This document shows positions 26,588-34,557 of a DNA stretch of 64,000 nt, piece by piece. Source of the DNA: Lysobacter lycopersici. Its GTDB lineage: Bacteria > Pseudomonadota > Gammaproteobacteria > Xanthomonadales > Xanthomonadaceae. The notes beneath the pieces are model-generated. The model saw only the letters and a program-made list of their open reading frames with translations. It did no database searches and was not told where the DNA came from. The stretch covers positions 310,001-374,000 of the forward strand of contig NZ_CP041742.1 of NCBI RefSeq assembly GCF_007556775.1, in the 5' to 3' direction. The number at the start of each line of letters is the position of its first letter. Within the stretch, counting starts at the first letter, position 1. The position numbers and the translations under genes were made by a program.

Positions 26588-26679
26588 GTCTATCCCCTAT
26601 TGGAATGTTGGGATGCCGGGTTCCCGGCAGCGAACACTTGACTCAAATTGCCGTGGAGCTTTGCCCTCGGACAACCCGA

Positions 26680-26698
26680 AGTTAACATGAGTTTAACT
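26680..26698. promoter_or_regulatory. 19-bp AT-rich dyad between the TonB receptor gene and mrp
   Basis: Arms AGTTAA (26680-26685) and TTAACT (26693-26698) flank CATGAGT. It is an island of AT in a GC-rich genome, 93-111 bases before the receptor ATG, and could be an operator or promoter element for the receptor gene. The rest of the 26588-26767 gap shows no clear -35/-10 pair. Confidence 0.4.
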
Positions 26699-26767
26699 GT
26701 GGTGTCATGGCCCATGACTAAGGGCATAGTGACCCCTCCATCCCTGAATACAGTGGTGTCTCAGCGC

Positions 26768-27613
26768 ATGTCGAGATCGGTTCCTGCCCGCGCGCCTCAG
26801 GGCGAACTCAGGCCCTTGCCGCAGGTACGCAACATCATCGCGGTCGGCTCCGGCAAGGGCGGGGTGGGCAAGTCCACGGTCGCGGTGAACCTGGCGCTGG
26901 CGCTGGCGGCCGAAGGCGCCTCGGTGGGCGTGCTCGACGCCGACATCTACGGCCCCAGCGTACCGATGATGCTGGGCCTGTCCGGCCGCCCCGACAGCCC
27001 GGACGGCAAGACCATCGAGCCGATGCGCACGCACGGGCTGCAGGCGATGTCGATCGGCCTGCTCGTCGACCAGGACACGCCGATGATCTGGCGCGGGCCG
27101 ATGGCGACCTCGGCGCTGACCCAGTTGCTGGGCGAAACCCGCTGGGAGGCGCTCGATTACCTCGTCGTCGACCTGCCGCCGGGGACGGGCGACATCCAGC
27201 TGACCATGGCGCAGAAAATCCCGGTCGCGGGCGCGGTGATCGTGACCACGCCGCAGGACATCGCCACCCTCGACGCGCGCAAGGCGCTGAAGATGTTCGA
27301 GAAGCTCGGCATCGCCGTGCTCGGGCTGGTGGAAAACATGGCGGTGCACGTGTGCTCGAACTGCGGCCACGCCGAACACGTGTTCGGCGAAGGCGGTGGC
27401 GAACGCATGGCTGCGCAATACGGCGTGCCATTGCTCGGCAGCCTGCCGCTGGACGCATCGATCCGCGAACAGGGCGATGCGGGAATACCCATCGTCGCCG
27501 CGCAGCCGGATTCGCCGCTGGCGGTGCAATGGCGGGCGTTGGCGGTCCGGGTCGTCGAGGAGCTGGAGAAGCGTCCGCGCGCACCGGCCGGGATCGACCT
27601 GTCCCTGCGGTAG
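26768..27613 (+). CDS. mrp: Mrp/ApbC family iron-sulfur carrier ATPase
   Basis: Mrp-type proteins bind and transfer Fe-S clusters. With ATG at 26768 the protein has 281 residues; the Walker motif GKGGVGKST is at 29-37, [14 protein letters not shown] follows, and [12 protein letters not shown] and [15 protein letters not shown] are typical. CSNCGH near 198 holds the CxxC pair that ligates the bridging cluster. There is no N-terminal MIP18/DUF59 domain, as is common in this bacterial group. Start is uncertain: in-frame ATG at 26714 and 26687 and TTG at 26648 exist, none with a clear ribosome site; 26768 best fits the alignment start of related proteins as I remember them. Confidence 0.9.
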   Translation: MSRSVPARAPQGELRPLPQVRNIIAVGSGKGGVGKSTVAVNLALALAAEGASVGVLDADIYGPSVPMMLGLSGRPDSPDGKTIEPMRTHGLQAMSIGLLVDQDTPMIWRGPMATSALTQLLGETRWEALDYLVVDLPPGTGDIQLTMAQKIPVAGAVIVTTPQDIATLDARKALKMFEKLGIAVLGLVENMAVHVCSNCGHAEHVFGEGGGERMAAQYGVPLLGSLPLDASIREQGDAGIPIVAAQPDSPLAVQWRALAVRVVEELEKRPRAPAGIDLSLR

Positions 27614-27675
27614 GGCGGGTCTCGACCCGCCATCATCGAGCCGCGGATGTCTGTGGCGGGCCAAGGCCCGCCCTA
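27611..27675. repeat. Intergenic palindromic repeat (type C)
   Basis: Outer arms TAGGGCGGG (27611-27619) and CCCGCCCTA (27667-27675). Each side also folds on itself: GCGGGTCTCGACCCGC (27615-27630) and GGCGGGCCAAGGCCCGCC (to 27672). The element begins within the last bases of mrp and fills the mrp-dcd gap. Confidence 0.85.
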
Positions 27676-27679
27676 CAAT
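27674..27679 (+). promoter_or_regulatory. Possible -10 box of dcd
   Basis: TACAAT, whose first two bases are the last two of the type C repeat, lies 26 bases before the dcd ATG. If used, the repeat end helps form the promoter. Confidence 0.35.
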
Positions 27680-27705
27680 ATCGGCATCATTTCCGGGAAC
27701 ACCGC

Positions 27706-28293
27706 ATGAGCATCAAGAGCGACCGCTGGATCCGCCGCATGGCCGAACAACACGGCATGCTGGAGCCGTTCGAGCCCGGTCAGGTCCGGTTCGCCGATAA
27801 CGGCGGGGTCGACGGCAGCCGCATCGTCAGCTACGGCACGTCCAGCTACGGCTACGACGTGCGCTGCTCGCGCGAGTTCAAGGTGTTCACCAACATCAAC
27901 TCGACCATCGTCGATCCCAAGCACTTCGACCCGAAGAGCTTCGTCGACGTGGTCGCGGACGAGTGCATTATCCCGCCGAATTCCTTCGCGCTGGCGCGCA
28001 CGGTCGAGTACTTCCGCATCCCGCGCGACACGCTCGTTGTCTGCCTCGGCAAGAGCACCTACGCGCGCTGCGGGGTCATCGTGAACGTCACGCCGCTGGA
28101 GCCGGAGTGGGAAGGCCATGTGACCCTGGAATTCAGCAACACCACGCCGCTGCCGGCGCGCATCTATGCCAACGAAGGCGTGGCGCAGATGCTGTTCTTC
28201 CAGGCCGATGCCGATGATGTGTGCGAAACCTCGTACAAGGACCGCGGCGGCAAGTACCAGGGGCAGACGGGCGTCACGCTGCCGAAGACCTGA
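27706..28293 (+). CDS. dcd: dCTP deaminase
   Basis: Dcd converts dCTP to dUTP, feeding dTMP synthesis. The 195-residue protein starts at the ATG at 27706 and is full length. Characteristic blocks: [51 protein letters not shown] (containing the catalytic arginine and glutamate), and the C-terminal [12 protein letters not shown] lid. The frame is open further upstream through the mrp region but has no conserved sequence there. A half copy of the type A repeat follows the stop codon. Confidence 0.95.
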   Translation: MSIKSDRWIRRMAEQHGMLEPFEPGQVRFADNGGVDGSRIVSYGTSSYGYDVRCSREFKVFTNINSTIVDPKHFDPKSFVDVVADECIIPPNSFALARTVEYFRIPRDTLVVCLGKSTYARCGVIVNVTPLEPEWEGHVTLEFSNTTPLPARIYANEGVAQMLFFQADADDVCETSYKDRGGKYQGQTGVTLPKT

Positions 28294-28295
28294 TG

Positions 28296-28347
28296 CTTTT
28301 TCCTCTCCCCTTGGTGGGAGAGGATGCCCGAAGGGCAGGAGAGGGGA
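28296..28347. repeat. Half copy of type A intergenic repeat
   Basis: Matches 8176-8226 almost base for base, including the GCCC-GAA-GGGC hairpin, with one extra G in CCTTGGTGGG. In both places it starts right after a stop codon (TAATGCT or TGATGCT). It sits between the convergent ends of dcd and the small secreted protein gene. Confidence 0.85.
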
Positions 28348-28359
28348 ATTGATTTCGCC

Positions 28360-28650
28360 TCAACGCTTCTCGTAGGTCACGAAAAAGCCCTGCAAATCGC
28401 CGTTCTCGATGTAGGGCTGCACGCCGACCACGTGGTAGCCGTGTGCGTAGAAGGCCTTGTGCGCGGCGCTGAGGTCGTTGGCCGCGCCGCTCTTGCGGAA
28501 ACCCCAGGTCGCATCGACCCAGATCGTGACCGCCGGCAACTGTTCGCGCTCGGCTTCGGTGGCGGCCTGCTCGGGTGACTTGCCGAACAAGCCGGCATGC
28601 GCGGGAACGGCGACGGCGAGCAGCAGGGCGAGCAACAAGGTGCGGGTCAT
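28360..28650 (-). CDS. Small secreted protein of unknown function
   Basis: A 96-residue protein with a clear signal peptide (about 1-19, VPAHA). The mature part is about 75 residues, with no cysteine, containing GLFGKSPEQAATEAEREQLP followed by ITIW-like beta segments and ending YIENGDLQGFFVTYEKR. I do not recognise the family. Start is the ATG at 28650, preceded by GGAAGGAACC; a longer frame would overlap pcp. It is last in the run of - strand genes containing pcp and pxp, 19 bases after pcp, so it may be co-transcribed with them. Confidence 0.75.
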   Translation of the reverse strand: MTRTLLLALLLAVAVPAHAGLFGKSPEQAATEAEREQLPAVTIWVDATWGFRKSGAANDLSAAHKAFYAHGYHVVGVQPYIENGDLQGFFVTYEKR

Positions 28651-28669
28651 CGCGGGGTTCCTTCCTGTT

Positions 28670-29308
28670 TCAGTCTTCGGCGCCGGCGGCGATGCGCGCA
28701 TCTTCGTTAGTGGTCGCCGCGACGCGCAAGGCGATGCGCAGGCCTTCGGCGATGTCCTCCAGCGGCATGCCGCCGCGACCGGCGTTCGGAACGTGGATGA
28801 AACCGCCGCGCACGTCGCGCTTGTTCCGCAATGCGTGCATCAGCCCGTAGAACACGTGGTTGCAGACATAGGTGCCGGCGGTCTGCGACACCTGCGCGGG
28901 AATGCCGTGCTTCCGCAGCGCGGCGAGCATCGCCTTGATCGGCAGGGTCGAGAAATACGCGGCGGGTCCGCGCGCAGCGATCTTCGCATCGACCGGTTGC
29001 GCGCCGGCATTGTCGGGAATGCGTGCGTCGTCGATGTTGATCGCGACGCGTTCCAGCGACAATTCCTTGCGCCCGCCGGCGAGTCCGAGGCACACCACGA
29101 GCGACGGTGCGGTTTCGCGGATCGCGGCGCGCAATGCGCGTAGCGAGGCATCGAACTCGGTCGGCAACTGCCGCGCGACGATGCGATGCCCGCCGACGAT
29201 GCGGCCGTCGAGCGCGGACGCGGCGTCCCAGCTCGGGTTCGACTTCGCCCCGTCGAACGGGTCGAAACCGGTGAGCAACAGCGTTGGCCGCACGGTCGCG
29301 CGCTTCAC
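28670..29308 (-). CDS. pcp: Pyroglutamyl-peptidase I
   Basis: Pcp removes an N-terminal pyroglutamate (5-oxoproline) from peptides. The 212-residue cytoplasmic cysteine peptidase (family C15) shows LLTGFDPFDGAKSNPSW at the start, GLAGGRKELSLERVAIN, the catalytic cysteine in TAGTYVCNHVFYGLMH and the catalytic histidine in GGFIHVPN. The GTG start at 29308 overlaps the stop of the DUF979 gene (GTGA). Its product, 5-oxoproline, is the substrate of PxpABC encoded in the same gene run. Confidence 0.94.
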   Translation of the reverse strand: MKRATVRPTLLLTGFDPFDGAKSNPSWDAASALDGRIVGGHRIVARQLPTEFDASLRALRAAIRETAPSLVVCLGLAGGRKELSLERVAINIDDARIPDNAGAQPVDAKIAARGPAAYFSTLPIKAMLAALRKHGIPAQVSQTAGTYVCNHVFYGLMHALRNKRDVRGGFIHVPNAGRGGMPLEDIAEGLRIALRVAATTNEDARIAAGAED

Positions 29309-30270
29309 CGGAACACCAGCAGCGCCATCAGCGCGATGTTGACCGCGAGCAGCGGCACGGCGGTGGCCCATTGCGCGCGAATCACGCCGTTGGGATCGTC
29401 GAGTTCCAGCAGCGCGGCCGGCACGAGGTTGAAGTTCGCGGCCATCGGCGTGAGCAGCGTGCCGCAGTAACCGGTGAGCATGCCGAGCGAACCGAGGATC
29501 GCCGGGTCGGCGCCGTGCCGCTGGATCAGCAAGGGCAAGCCGATGCCGGCGGTCATCACCGGGAACGCGGCGAAAGCGTTGCCCATGATCATGGTGAACA
29601 GCACCATGCCCAGCGCGTAGGCGAGCAGGCATGCGATGCGGCTGTCGGTGGGAATGACCATCGAGACCAGCGAGGCGACCGATTCGCCGACGCCACTCGC
29701 AGCGAACACGCCGCCCAGCGTCGCCAGCACGATCGGCAGCAATGCGGCCCAGCCGAGCGTGTCGAGCAGGCGCCGGTTTTCGACGAAAGCCATCGCGGGC
29801 ATTTCGCGGGTGACGCGCAGCGCGGCGAGCGCGGCGACCACGCAGGCGAGGCCGAGGCCGACCAGGGTCGGGCTGCCTTCGCCGAGGAATTTCGTCGTAC
29901 CGAACGCGAGCTTCGGCCCGAACATCACCACCAGCAACGTGACCAGCGGGATCAGCAGCGCCGGCCACAGCAGCCGATGGCCGAGTCGTTGCGCGGAAGC
30001 GAGGCGCTGTTCGCGCGGCGCTTCGGCGATGTGCATCCGGCGCATGCGCAACGACAGCAGCGCGAGCGCGACCACGCCGACGCCGGCGAGTTGCGCGGGA
30101 AAAGGATTCCCGGCCTTGCGCGCGGCGAGGATCCAGTCGCCGCCGGCGAACAGCAACGCCAGCACCGCCCAGAAACAGGCCTGCGCGAAACGCCGTTCGC
30201 GCGCGTTGCGCCAGGCCGCGGCCGCGAGCAGCAGCGCCAGCAGCCAGTAGAACGGCGCGAGCTCAAGCAT
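29305..30270 (-). CDS. DUF979 membrane protein, permease-like
   Basis: A 321-residue polytopic membrane protein: about eight to ten hydrophobic helices, from FYWLLALLLAAAAW at the N terminus to PLLAVNIALMALLVF at the C terminus. It matches the DUF979 family, which pairs with DUF969. Polar stretches inside the membrane part (AYALGMVLFTMIMGNAFAAFPVMTAGIGLPLL; YCGTLLTPMAANFNLVPAALLEL) look like an ion-transporter superfamily core. It overlaps the DUF969 gene by 8 bases and pcp by 4. Context suggests uptake of 5-oxoproline or pyroglutamyl peptides; this is inference. Confidence 0.85.
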   Translation of the reverse strand: MLELAPFYWLLALLLAAAAWRNARERRFAQACFWAVLALLFAGGDWILAARKAGNPFPAQLAGVGVVALALLSLRMRRMHIAEAPREQRLASAQRLGHRLLWPALLIPLVTLLVVMFGPKLAFGTTKFLGEGSPTLVGLGLACVVAALAALRVTREMPAMAFVENRRLLDTLGWAALLPIVLATLGGVFAASGVGESVASLVSMVIPTDSRIACLLAYALGMVLFTMIMGNAFAAFPVMTAGIGLPLLIQRHGADPAILGSLGMLTGYCGTLLTPMAANFNLVPAALLELDDPNGVIRAQWATAVPLLAVNIALMALLVFR

Positions 30271-30955
30271 CGCTGCGTTCCCGGCGCAGGCGCCGCGCGA
30301 ACAGCATGATGCGCAGCGTGTGGATGGCGAATGCGGCGACCGCGGTGGGCAGCGCCCACAGCGCGATGTGCAGCGGTTCGAGCACGATGCCGTTCTGCGC
30401 GTAGAAGCCCTGGATCAGCAGCACCGCGCCGACGGCGACGAACACGTCCTCGCCGAAGAACAGGCCGACGTTGTCGGTGGCGGCGTCCAGCGCCAGCACG
30501 CGCTGGCGTTGTTCGTGCGTCAGTGGCCCCGTCTCCTTTTCGGCCGCGGCCTCGCTCATCGGTGCGAGCAGGGGACGCACGGTCTGCGCGTGGCCGCCGG
30601 CATTGGTCAGGCCGACCATGCTCAGCAGCTGGCGCAGGCCGAGGTAGCCGATGAGCAGGCGCGCGAAGGTCATGCGCTGCATGTGCAGGATCCACGCGTG
30701 CATGTGCTCGCGCAGGCCGGCGCGTTCGAGCAGGCCGATGGTCGGCAACGTCAGCACGAACAGCATCAGCGCGCGATTCGAAACGAAGGACTCGCCGAGC
30801 AAGGCCAGCAGTTCGCCCAGCGGCTTGCCCGCGAGCAGGCCGCTGGTCAGCCCGGCGCCGACCACGACCGCGATCGGGTTCAGCCGCAGCACGAAGCCGA
30901 CGACCACGACGGCGATGCCGAGCAGTGGCCAATAGTTGATCAACACCTCGTTCAT
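30263..30955 (-). CDS. DUF969 membrane protein, permease-like
   Basis: A 230-residue membrane protein of the DUF969 family. N-terminal helices (YWPLLGIAVVVVGFVL; IAVVVGAGLTSGLLAG) are followed by ALMLFVLTLPTIGLLERAGLREH and a loop with LLSMVGLTNAGGHAQTVRPLLAPM, the family's conserved polar signature. A final helix (PLHIALWALPTAVAAFAIH) precedes a basic C terminus. The ATG at 30955 overlaps the pxpA stop by four bases, and its own end overlaps DUF979, so the two halves are likely made together as one transporter. Confidence 0.85.
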   Translation of the reverse strand: MNEVLINYWPLLGIAVVVVGFVLRLNPIAVVVGAGLTSGLLAGKPLGELLALLGESFVSNRALMLFVLTLPTIGLLERAGLREHMHAWILHMQRMTFARLLIGYLGLRQLLSMVGLTNAGGHAQTVRPLLAPMSEAAAEKETGPLTHEQRQRVLALDAATDNVGLFFGEDVFVAVGAVLLIQGFYAQNGIVLEPLHIALWALPTAVAAFAIHTLRIMLFARRLRRERSDA

Positions 30956-31704
30956 GCGTCGCGTCCCGGTGCGCGGATCGACACGCTTTCGGCTTCGAGC
31001 GCCGCGCGCAGGCCGCGCGCGAACTCCGCGGCATCGCTGCGGTCGCCGTGCAGGCACAGGGTGTCGGCGCGGATCGGCACGCGCGTGCCGTCGCGGGCAA
31101 CCACGACCCCGTCGCGGACGAAACCACGGACCTGTGCGAGCGCATTGTCGAAACTTTCGATCACCGCGCCCGGCGTGCCGCGCGGGGCGAGGCGGCCGTC
31201 GGCGTCGTAGGCACGTTCGGCGAAGGCTTCGTGCGCAACCCGCAAGCCCGCGGCTTCACCAGCCGTAGTGAGTTCCGAATTCGCGAGTCCGTACAACACC
31301 AAGGCCGGATCGGATTCGCGCACCGCTTCGGCGATGGCCGCGGCGACATCGCGGTCGCGCGCGGCGAGGTTGTACAGCGCGCCGTGCGGCTTGACGTGGT
31401 GCAGGCGCGCACCGGCCTCGACGCATGCATTCGCCATGAGCGTGATTTGCCGCGCGACCAGCGCGTGGATCTCGGCGGGTGCAAGCGCGAGCTCGCGCCG
31501 GCCGAAATGTTCGCGGTCCTCGAACGAGGGATGCGCGCCGATCGCGACGCCGTGCGCGAGGCAGAGCGCAACCAATTCGCGCATCGTCGCGGCATCGCCT
31601 GCGTGCGCGCCGCAGGCGATGCTGGCCGAACTGATGTGCGAGACGATGGCTGCGTCCTGGCCGCAGCCTTCGCCGAGGTCGCAGTTGAAATCCAGCGACG
31701 GCAA
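30952..31704 (-). CDS. pxpA: 5-oxoprolinase subunit A (LamB/YcsF family)
   Basis: PxpA is one of three subunits of the ATP-dependent prokaryotic 5-oxoprolinase, which opens 5-oxoproline to glutamate. The 250-residue protein has the family start DFNCDLGEGCGQD, IACGAHAGDAATM, GAHPSFEDREHFGRREL, the central HVKPHGALYN, and near the end TLCLHGD. All are usual YcsF signatures. It overlaps the DUF969 gene and follows the DUF885 gene by 9 bases. pxpA is separated from pxpB and pxpC only by the DUF885 gene. Confidence 0.93.
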   Translation of the reverse strand: MPSLDFNCDLGEGCGQDAAIVSHISSASIACGAHAGDAATMRELVALCLAHGVAIGAHPSFEDREHFGRRELALAPAEIHALVARQITLMANACVEAGARLHHVKPHGALYNLAARDRDVAAAIAEAVRESDPALVLYGLANSELTTAGEAAGLRVAHEAFAERAYDADGRLAPRGTPGAVIESFDNALAQVRGFVRDGVVVARDGTRVPIRADTLCLHGDRSDAAEFARGLRAALEAESVSIRAPGRDA

Positions 31705-31713
31705 CGCGAAGCC

Positions 31714-33549
31714 TCAGCCCCCGCTCGAGGCCGGCGTCGCCATGCTCGAAGGCGCCGGCGGCGTTTCGCTCGCTGCGGGCGCAGGCGCGGTCCACAGCTT
31801 CGCTTCCGGCGCGCCGCCGAGCATCTGCGCGCGCACCAGCGGGATCGGCGGACCGCCGTAGCTGAGGAACTGGTCGTGGAACTGCTTCCACGCCTTGCGC
31901 CCGCCCTTGTCCTTGGTCCAGTCCTCGCGCAGCTGCATGATCATCAGCTTCCCGAGCGTGTAGTTGAGGTAGGCCGGATCGTAGGTGCCGCGCGCGGCCT
32001 GCTGGCGCGCATTGCCCGGATCCTGCAGGCCTTGTTCGCGGAACATCTTTTCCGACTGCGCCATGGTCATGCCGCCGGTGTGCATGCCGATGGCGGAGAG
32101 GAAGCGCACGTCGCGCAGCAACGCCTCGCTCAACTGGCCGATGTGCGTTTCCGGCGTCGCGCCGTCGAGGCCGGCGTCGAACATCATTTCCTCGCAGTAA
32201 TGCGCCCAGCCTTCGGCGAAGGCGTAACCGACGAACAACTGCCCGAACTTCCATCCGGCGCGGTTCGAATGCAGGAATTGCAGGAAGTGGCCCGGCCACA
32301 CTTCATGCGCGGAAGTGAACAGCAGCACCGACTTGCCGGGCACGTAGGCGTCCTGCTCGGCCTTGGGCCAGGTCGGGTCGGGCGGGGCGATGTAATAGAC
32401 CGACGGCAGGTTCTTCTCGTACGGGCCGGGAATCTCGATATAGGCGAAGTTCCAGCGGTTGAACGGCGGTGCTTCTTCCACCTTTGCCTGCTCGGGGCCG
32501 GGAATGGTGACGAGGTCCTTGTCGACGATGAACTGGCGCAGGCCTGCGAGTTGCGCACGCGCGCCTTCCACCGCGCCGCCCTGCGGCTTGTCGGCGGCTT
32601 CCTTCTCCACGCACTGTTGCAGCGTCTTGCCGGGTGCGAACTGGCCGCAGGCCGCCTTCATCGCGGCGAGGTTGCGCGCAAGGTCGGCTTCGCCCGCGGC
32701 CTTCAACTGGTCGAGCGGGATGTCCACGCGTTCGGTCGCGTGCAGCATCTTCGCGAACTTCTCCGCGCCCAGCGCGAAGTCCTGCGTCGCCTGCGGCTTC
32801 TGCGCCTTCAGCCAGTCGGCCATGTCCTGCGTGGCCTTGATCGCGGCCGCGTTGCTCGCCTTCAGCCGTGCCTGCAGCGCGTCGTCCTTCACTTCGGCGA
32901 AGATCTTCGGCACGTCGCTTTCGAAGAAGCTGGCGTAACCGCCGAAGGAATTGACGCCGAGGTCGATGTAGGACGCCGGCAGCGGCAGCTTGAAATTGGC
33001 CTTGATCTGTTCGACCGCCTTGGGCAGCGCCTCCTGGTAGCGGATGAACGCGTCCATGCGCGTCGCGAGCGGCGCGTACGGGCGGGTGAGGTACATGCTC
33101 GGCGACAGGTCGCCGGTGTAGAACGCCGGGTTCTTCCAGGCGAAGCCGGAATCCTCGAGCCAGAAGAGATTCCCGTCGATCACCGCCAGCGCGTAGTCGC
33201 GGCGGAAGCGGCCCTGCTCGTCGAGCTTGTCGTCGCCGAACTTCGCGAAGGCGTCGCGCTGCGCGTGCAGCCAGTCGGTGGTGGCCTTCAGGCCCTCGGG
33301 GCTGTAATCCGGCAGCTTGCCGTCGTATTCGTGCTTGCCGGCGCTGGCGGCGAACACCGGGTTGTGCTGGAAGTAGCCATCGATGAAGGCGTCCACGGCC
33401 TTGTCGAGCGCGGCGTCGTCGTTCGCGGCGGCAGTCGCGGCCGGCGCTTCGCCCGAAGCGGGTGCGGTGGCGTTCTGCTTGCAGCCGGCGAGCGCGGCGG
33501 CGACGCAGGCGGTGAGGGCGAGGACACGGACGGTGTGCTTCTGGCGCAT
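31714..33549 (-). CDS. DUF885 metallopeptidase-like lipoprotein
   Basis: A 611-residue exported protein with a lipobox (ALAGC, Cys 23) and the DUF885 domain (about 45-580). The zinc-binding pattern HEVWPGH is at 415-421 and the downstream EGWAHYCE at 446-453 could give the third ligand, the arrangement expected for a gluzincin-type peptidase. The residues before the domain are Ala/Pro/Thr rich. Cell location should be periplasmic, anchored to a membrane. It sits between pxpC and pxpA, so its peptide products might feed the pyroglutamate pathway. Peptidase activity in this family is not something the sequence alone proves. Confidence 0.85.
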   Translation of the reverse strand: MRQKHTVRVLALTACVAAALAGCKQNATAPASGEAPAATAAANDDAALDKAVDAFIDGYFQHNPVFAASAGKHEYDGKLPDYSPEGLKATTDWLHAQRDAFAKFGDDKLDEQGRFRRDYALAVIDGNLFWLEDSGFAWKNPAFYTGDLSPSMYLTRPYAPLATRMDAFIRYQEALPKAVEQIKANFKLPLPASYIDLGVNSFGGYASFFESDVPKIFAEVKDDALQARLKASNAAAIKATQDMADWLKAQKPQATQDFALGAEKFAKMLHATERVDIPLDQLKAAGEADLARNLAAMKAACGQFAPGKTLQQCVEKEAADKPQGGAVEGARAQLAGLRQFIVDKDLVTIPGPEQAKVEEAPPFNRWNFAYIEIPGPYEKNLPSVYYIAPPDPTWPKAEQDAYVPGKSVLLFTSAHEVWPGHFLQFLHSNRAGWKFGQLFVGYAFAEGWAHYCEEMMFDAGLDGATPETHIGQLSEALLRDVRFLSAIGMHTGGMTMAQSEKMFREQGLQDPGNARQQAARGTYDPAYLNYTLGKLMIMQLREDWTKDKGGRKAWKQFHDQFLSYGGPPIPLVRAQMLGGAPEAKLWTAPAPAASETPPAPSSMATPASSGG

Positions 33550-33582
33550 GGCGACGGCTCTCCGTGGGGGAAAGCGTCGAGA

Positions 33583-34557
33583 CTAGGCGCTCGCAGACGG
33601 GGGCGCAACGCCGATTCGTCCCGCGACGGCCAGCGCGATCCGCGCCAGCGTGTGCGCACGTTCGCGGCTCGCCGCCAGCGCCTCGGCGGGCGTGCATGGC
33701 GCGAAGCGGATCGCGTCGCCGGCGCGCAACTGGGCGAGGCGGCCGCGGTCGGCGCGGATCGCGTGGCCGATGCGTGGATAACCGCCGTGGGTCTGCGCGT
33801 CGGCCAGCAGCACGATGGGTTGCCCGCCCGGCGGCAATTGCAGCGTGCCGGGAACGATGGGCTCGGAAACGTATTCGCGCGCATCGCGCAGCGCGAGCGG
33901 CGTTCCGGTCAATCGCAAACCCTGGCGGTCGCTGGCCGGCGCGATGGTCCATGCATTCGCGAACAGGCCATCAGCGGGATCGGTCGCGTCGCTGCCGGGC
34001 AGCACGCGGATCGACGACGACGGATCCGGGTCCAGCGCCAGCGGATCGATCCACCACGGCGCGATGCGCACGCGTTCGACGGTTTCGGCGAATGGTTCCA
34101 CGTGCAGGCGGTCGCCAGCGCGCAGCGCGCGCCCTTCGACGCCGCCGAAACCGCCGCGCAGATCGGTACTCGCGCTGCCGAGGATGTCGGCAACGCGGAT
34201 GCCACCCGAAACCGCGAGCCACGCGCGCGCACCTTGGCGGCAACCGCCGATGCGCAGCACGCTGCCTCCGGGCAGGTCGGCGCGACGCCAGCCCGGAAAC
34301 GTTTCGCCGTCGATGTCGGCATCGAAGTTCGCGCCGCACAACGCGATGCGGGTCGCGCGTTCGAAGCGCAGGGTCGGGCCGGCGAGGGCGATTTCCAGCG
34401 TCGCCGCGGAAACCGCATTGCCGACCAGCAGGTTGGCGATGGCCTGCGCGTCCGGATCGAGCGCGCCGCCGAAACCGACCCCGAGATGCCGGAAACCTTC
34501 GCGCCCACGGCCCTGCACCGTGGTGAGCAGGCCCGGTGCGAGCACTTCGATGCTCAC
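33583..34557 (-). CDS. pxpC: 5-oxoprolinase subunit C (biotin-dependent carboxyltransferase family)
   Basis: A 324-residue protein of the KipA/AHS2 type. VLAPGLLTTVQGRGREGFRHLGVGFGGALD at the N terminus is the family signature, ANLLVGN follows, and GPTLRFE, LCGANFDADIDG and the C-terminal HGGYPRIGHAIRADRGRLAQL are also typical. It overlaps pxpB by four bases. With PxpA and PxpB it forms the ATP-dependent 5-oxoprolinase. Older annotation of such genes as urea or allophanate hydrolase is not supported by this context. Confidence 0.93.
   Translation of the reverse strand: MSIEVLAPGLLTTVQGRGREGFRHLGVGFGGALDPDAQAIANLLVGNAVSAATLEIALAGPTLRFERATRIALCGANFDADIDGETFPGWRRADLPGGSVLRIGGCRQGARAWLAVSGGIRVADILGSASTDLRGGFGGVEGRALRAGDRLHVEPFAETVERVRIAPWWIDPLALDPDPSSSIRVLPGSDATDPADGLFANAWTIAPASDRQGLRLTGTPLALRDAREYVSEPIVPGTLQLPPGGQPIVLLADAQTHGGYPRIGHAIRADRGRLAQLRAGDAIRFAPCTPAEALAASRERAHTLARIALAVAGRIGVAPPSASA

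Noticed and set aside
24380-26641. 750-codon open frame on the + strand opposite the TonB receptor
   Set aside because: The receptor on the - strand has signal peptide, plug and barrel motifs; the + strand frame has no recognisable domain and mirrors the codon bias.
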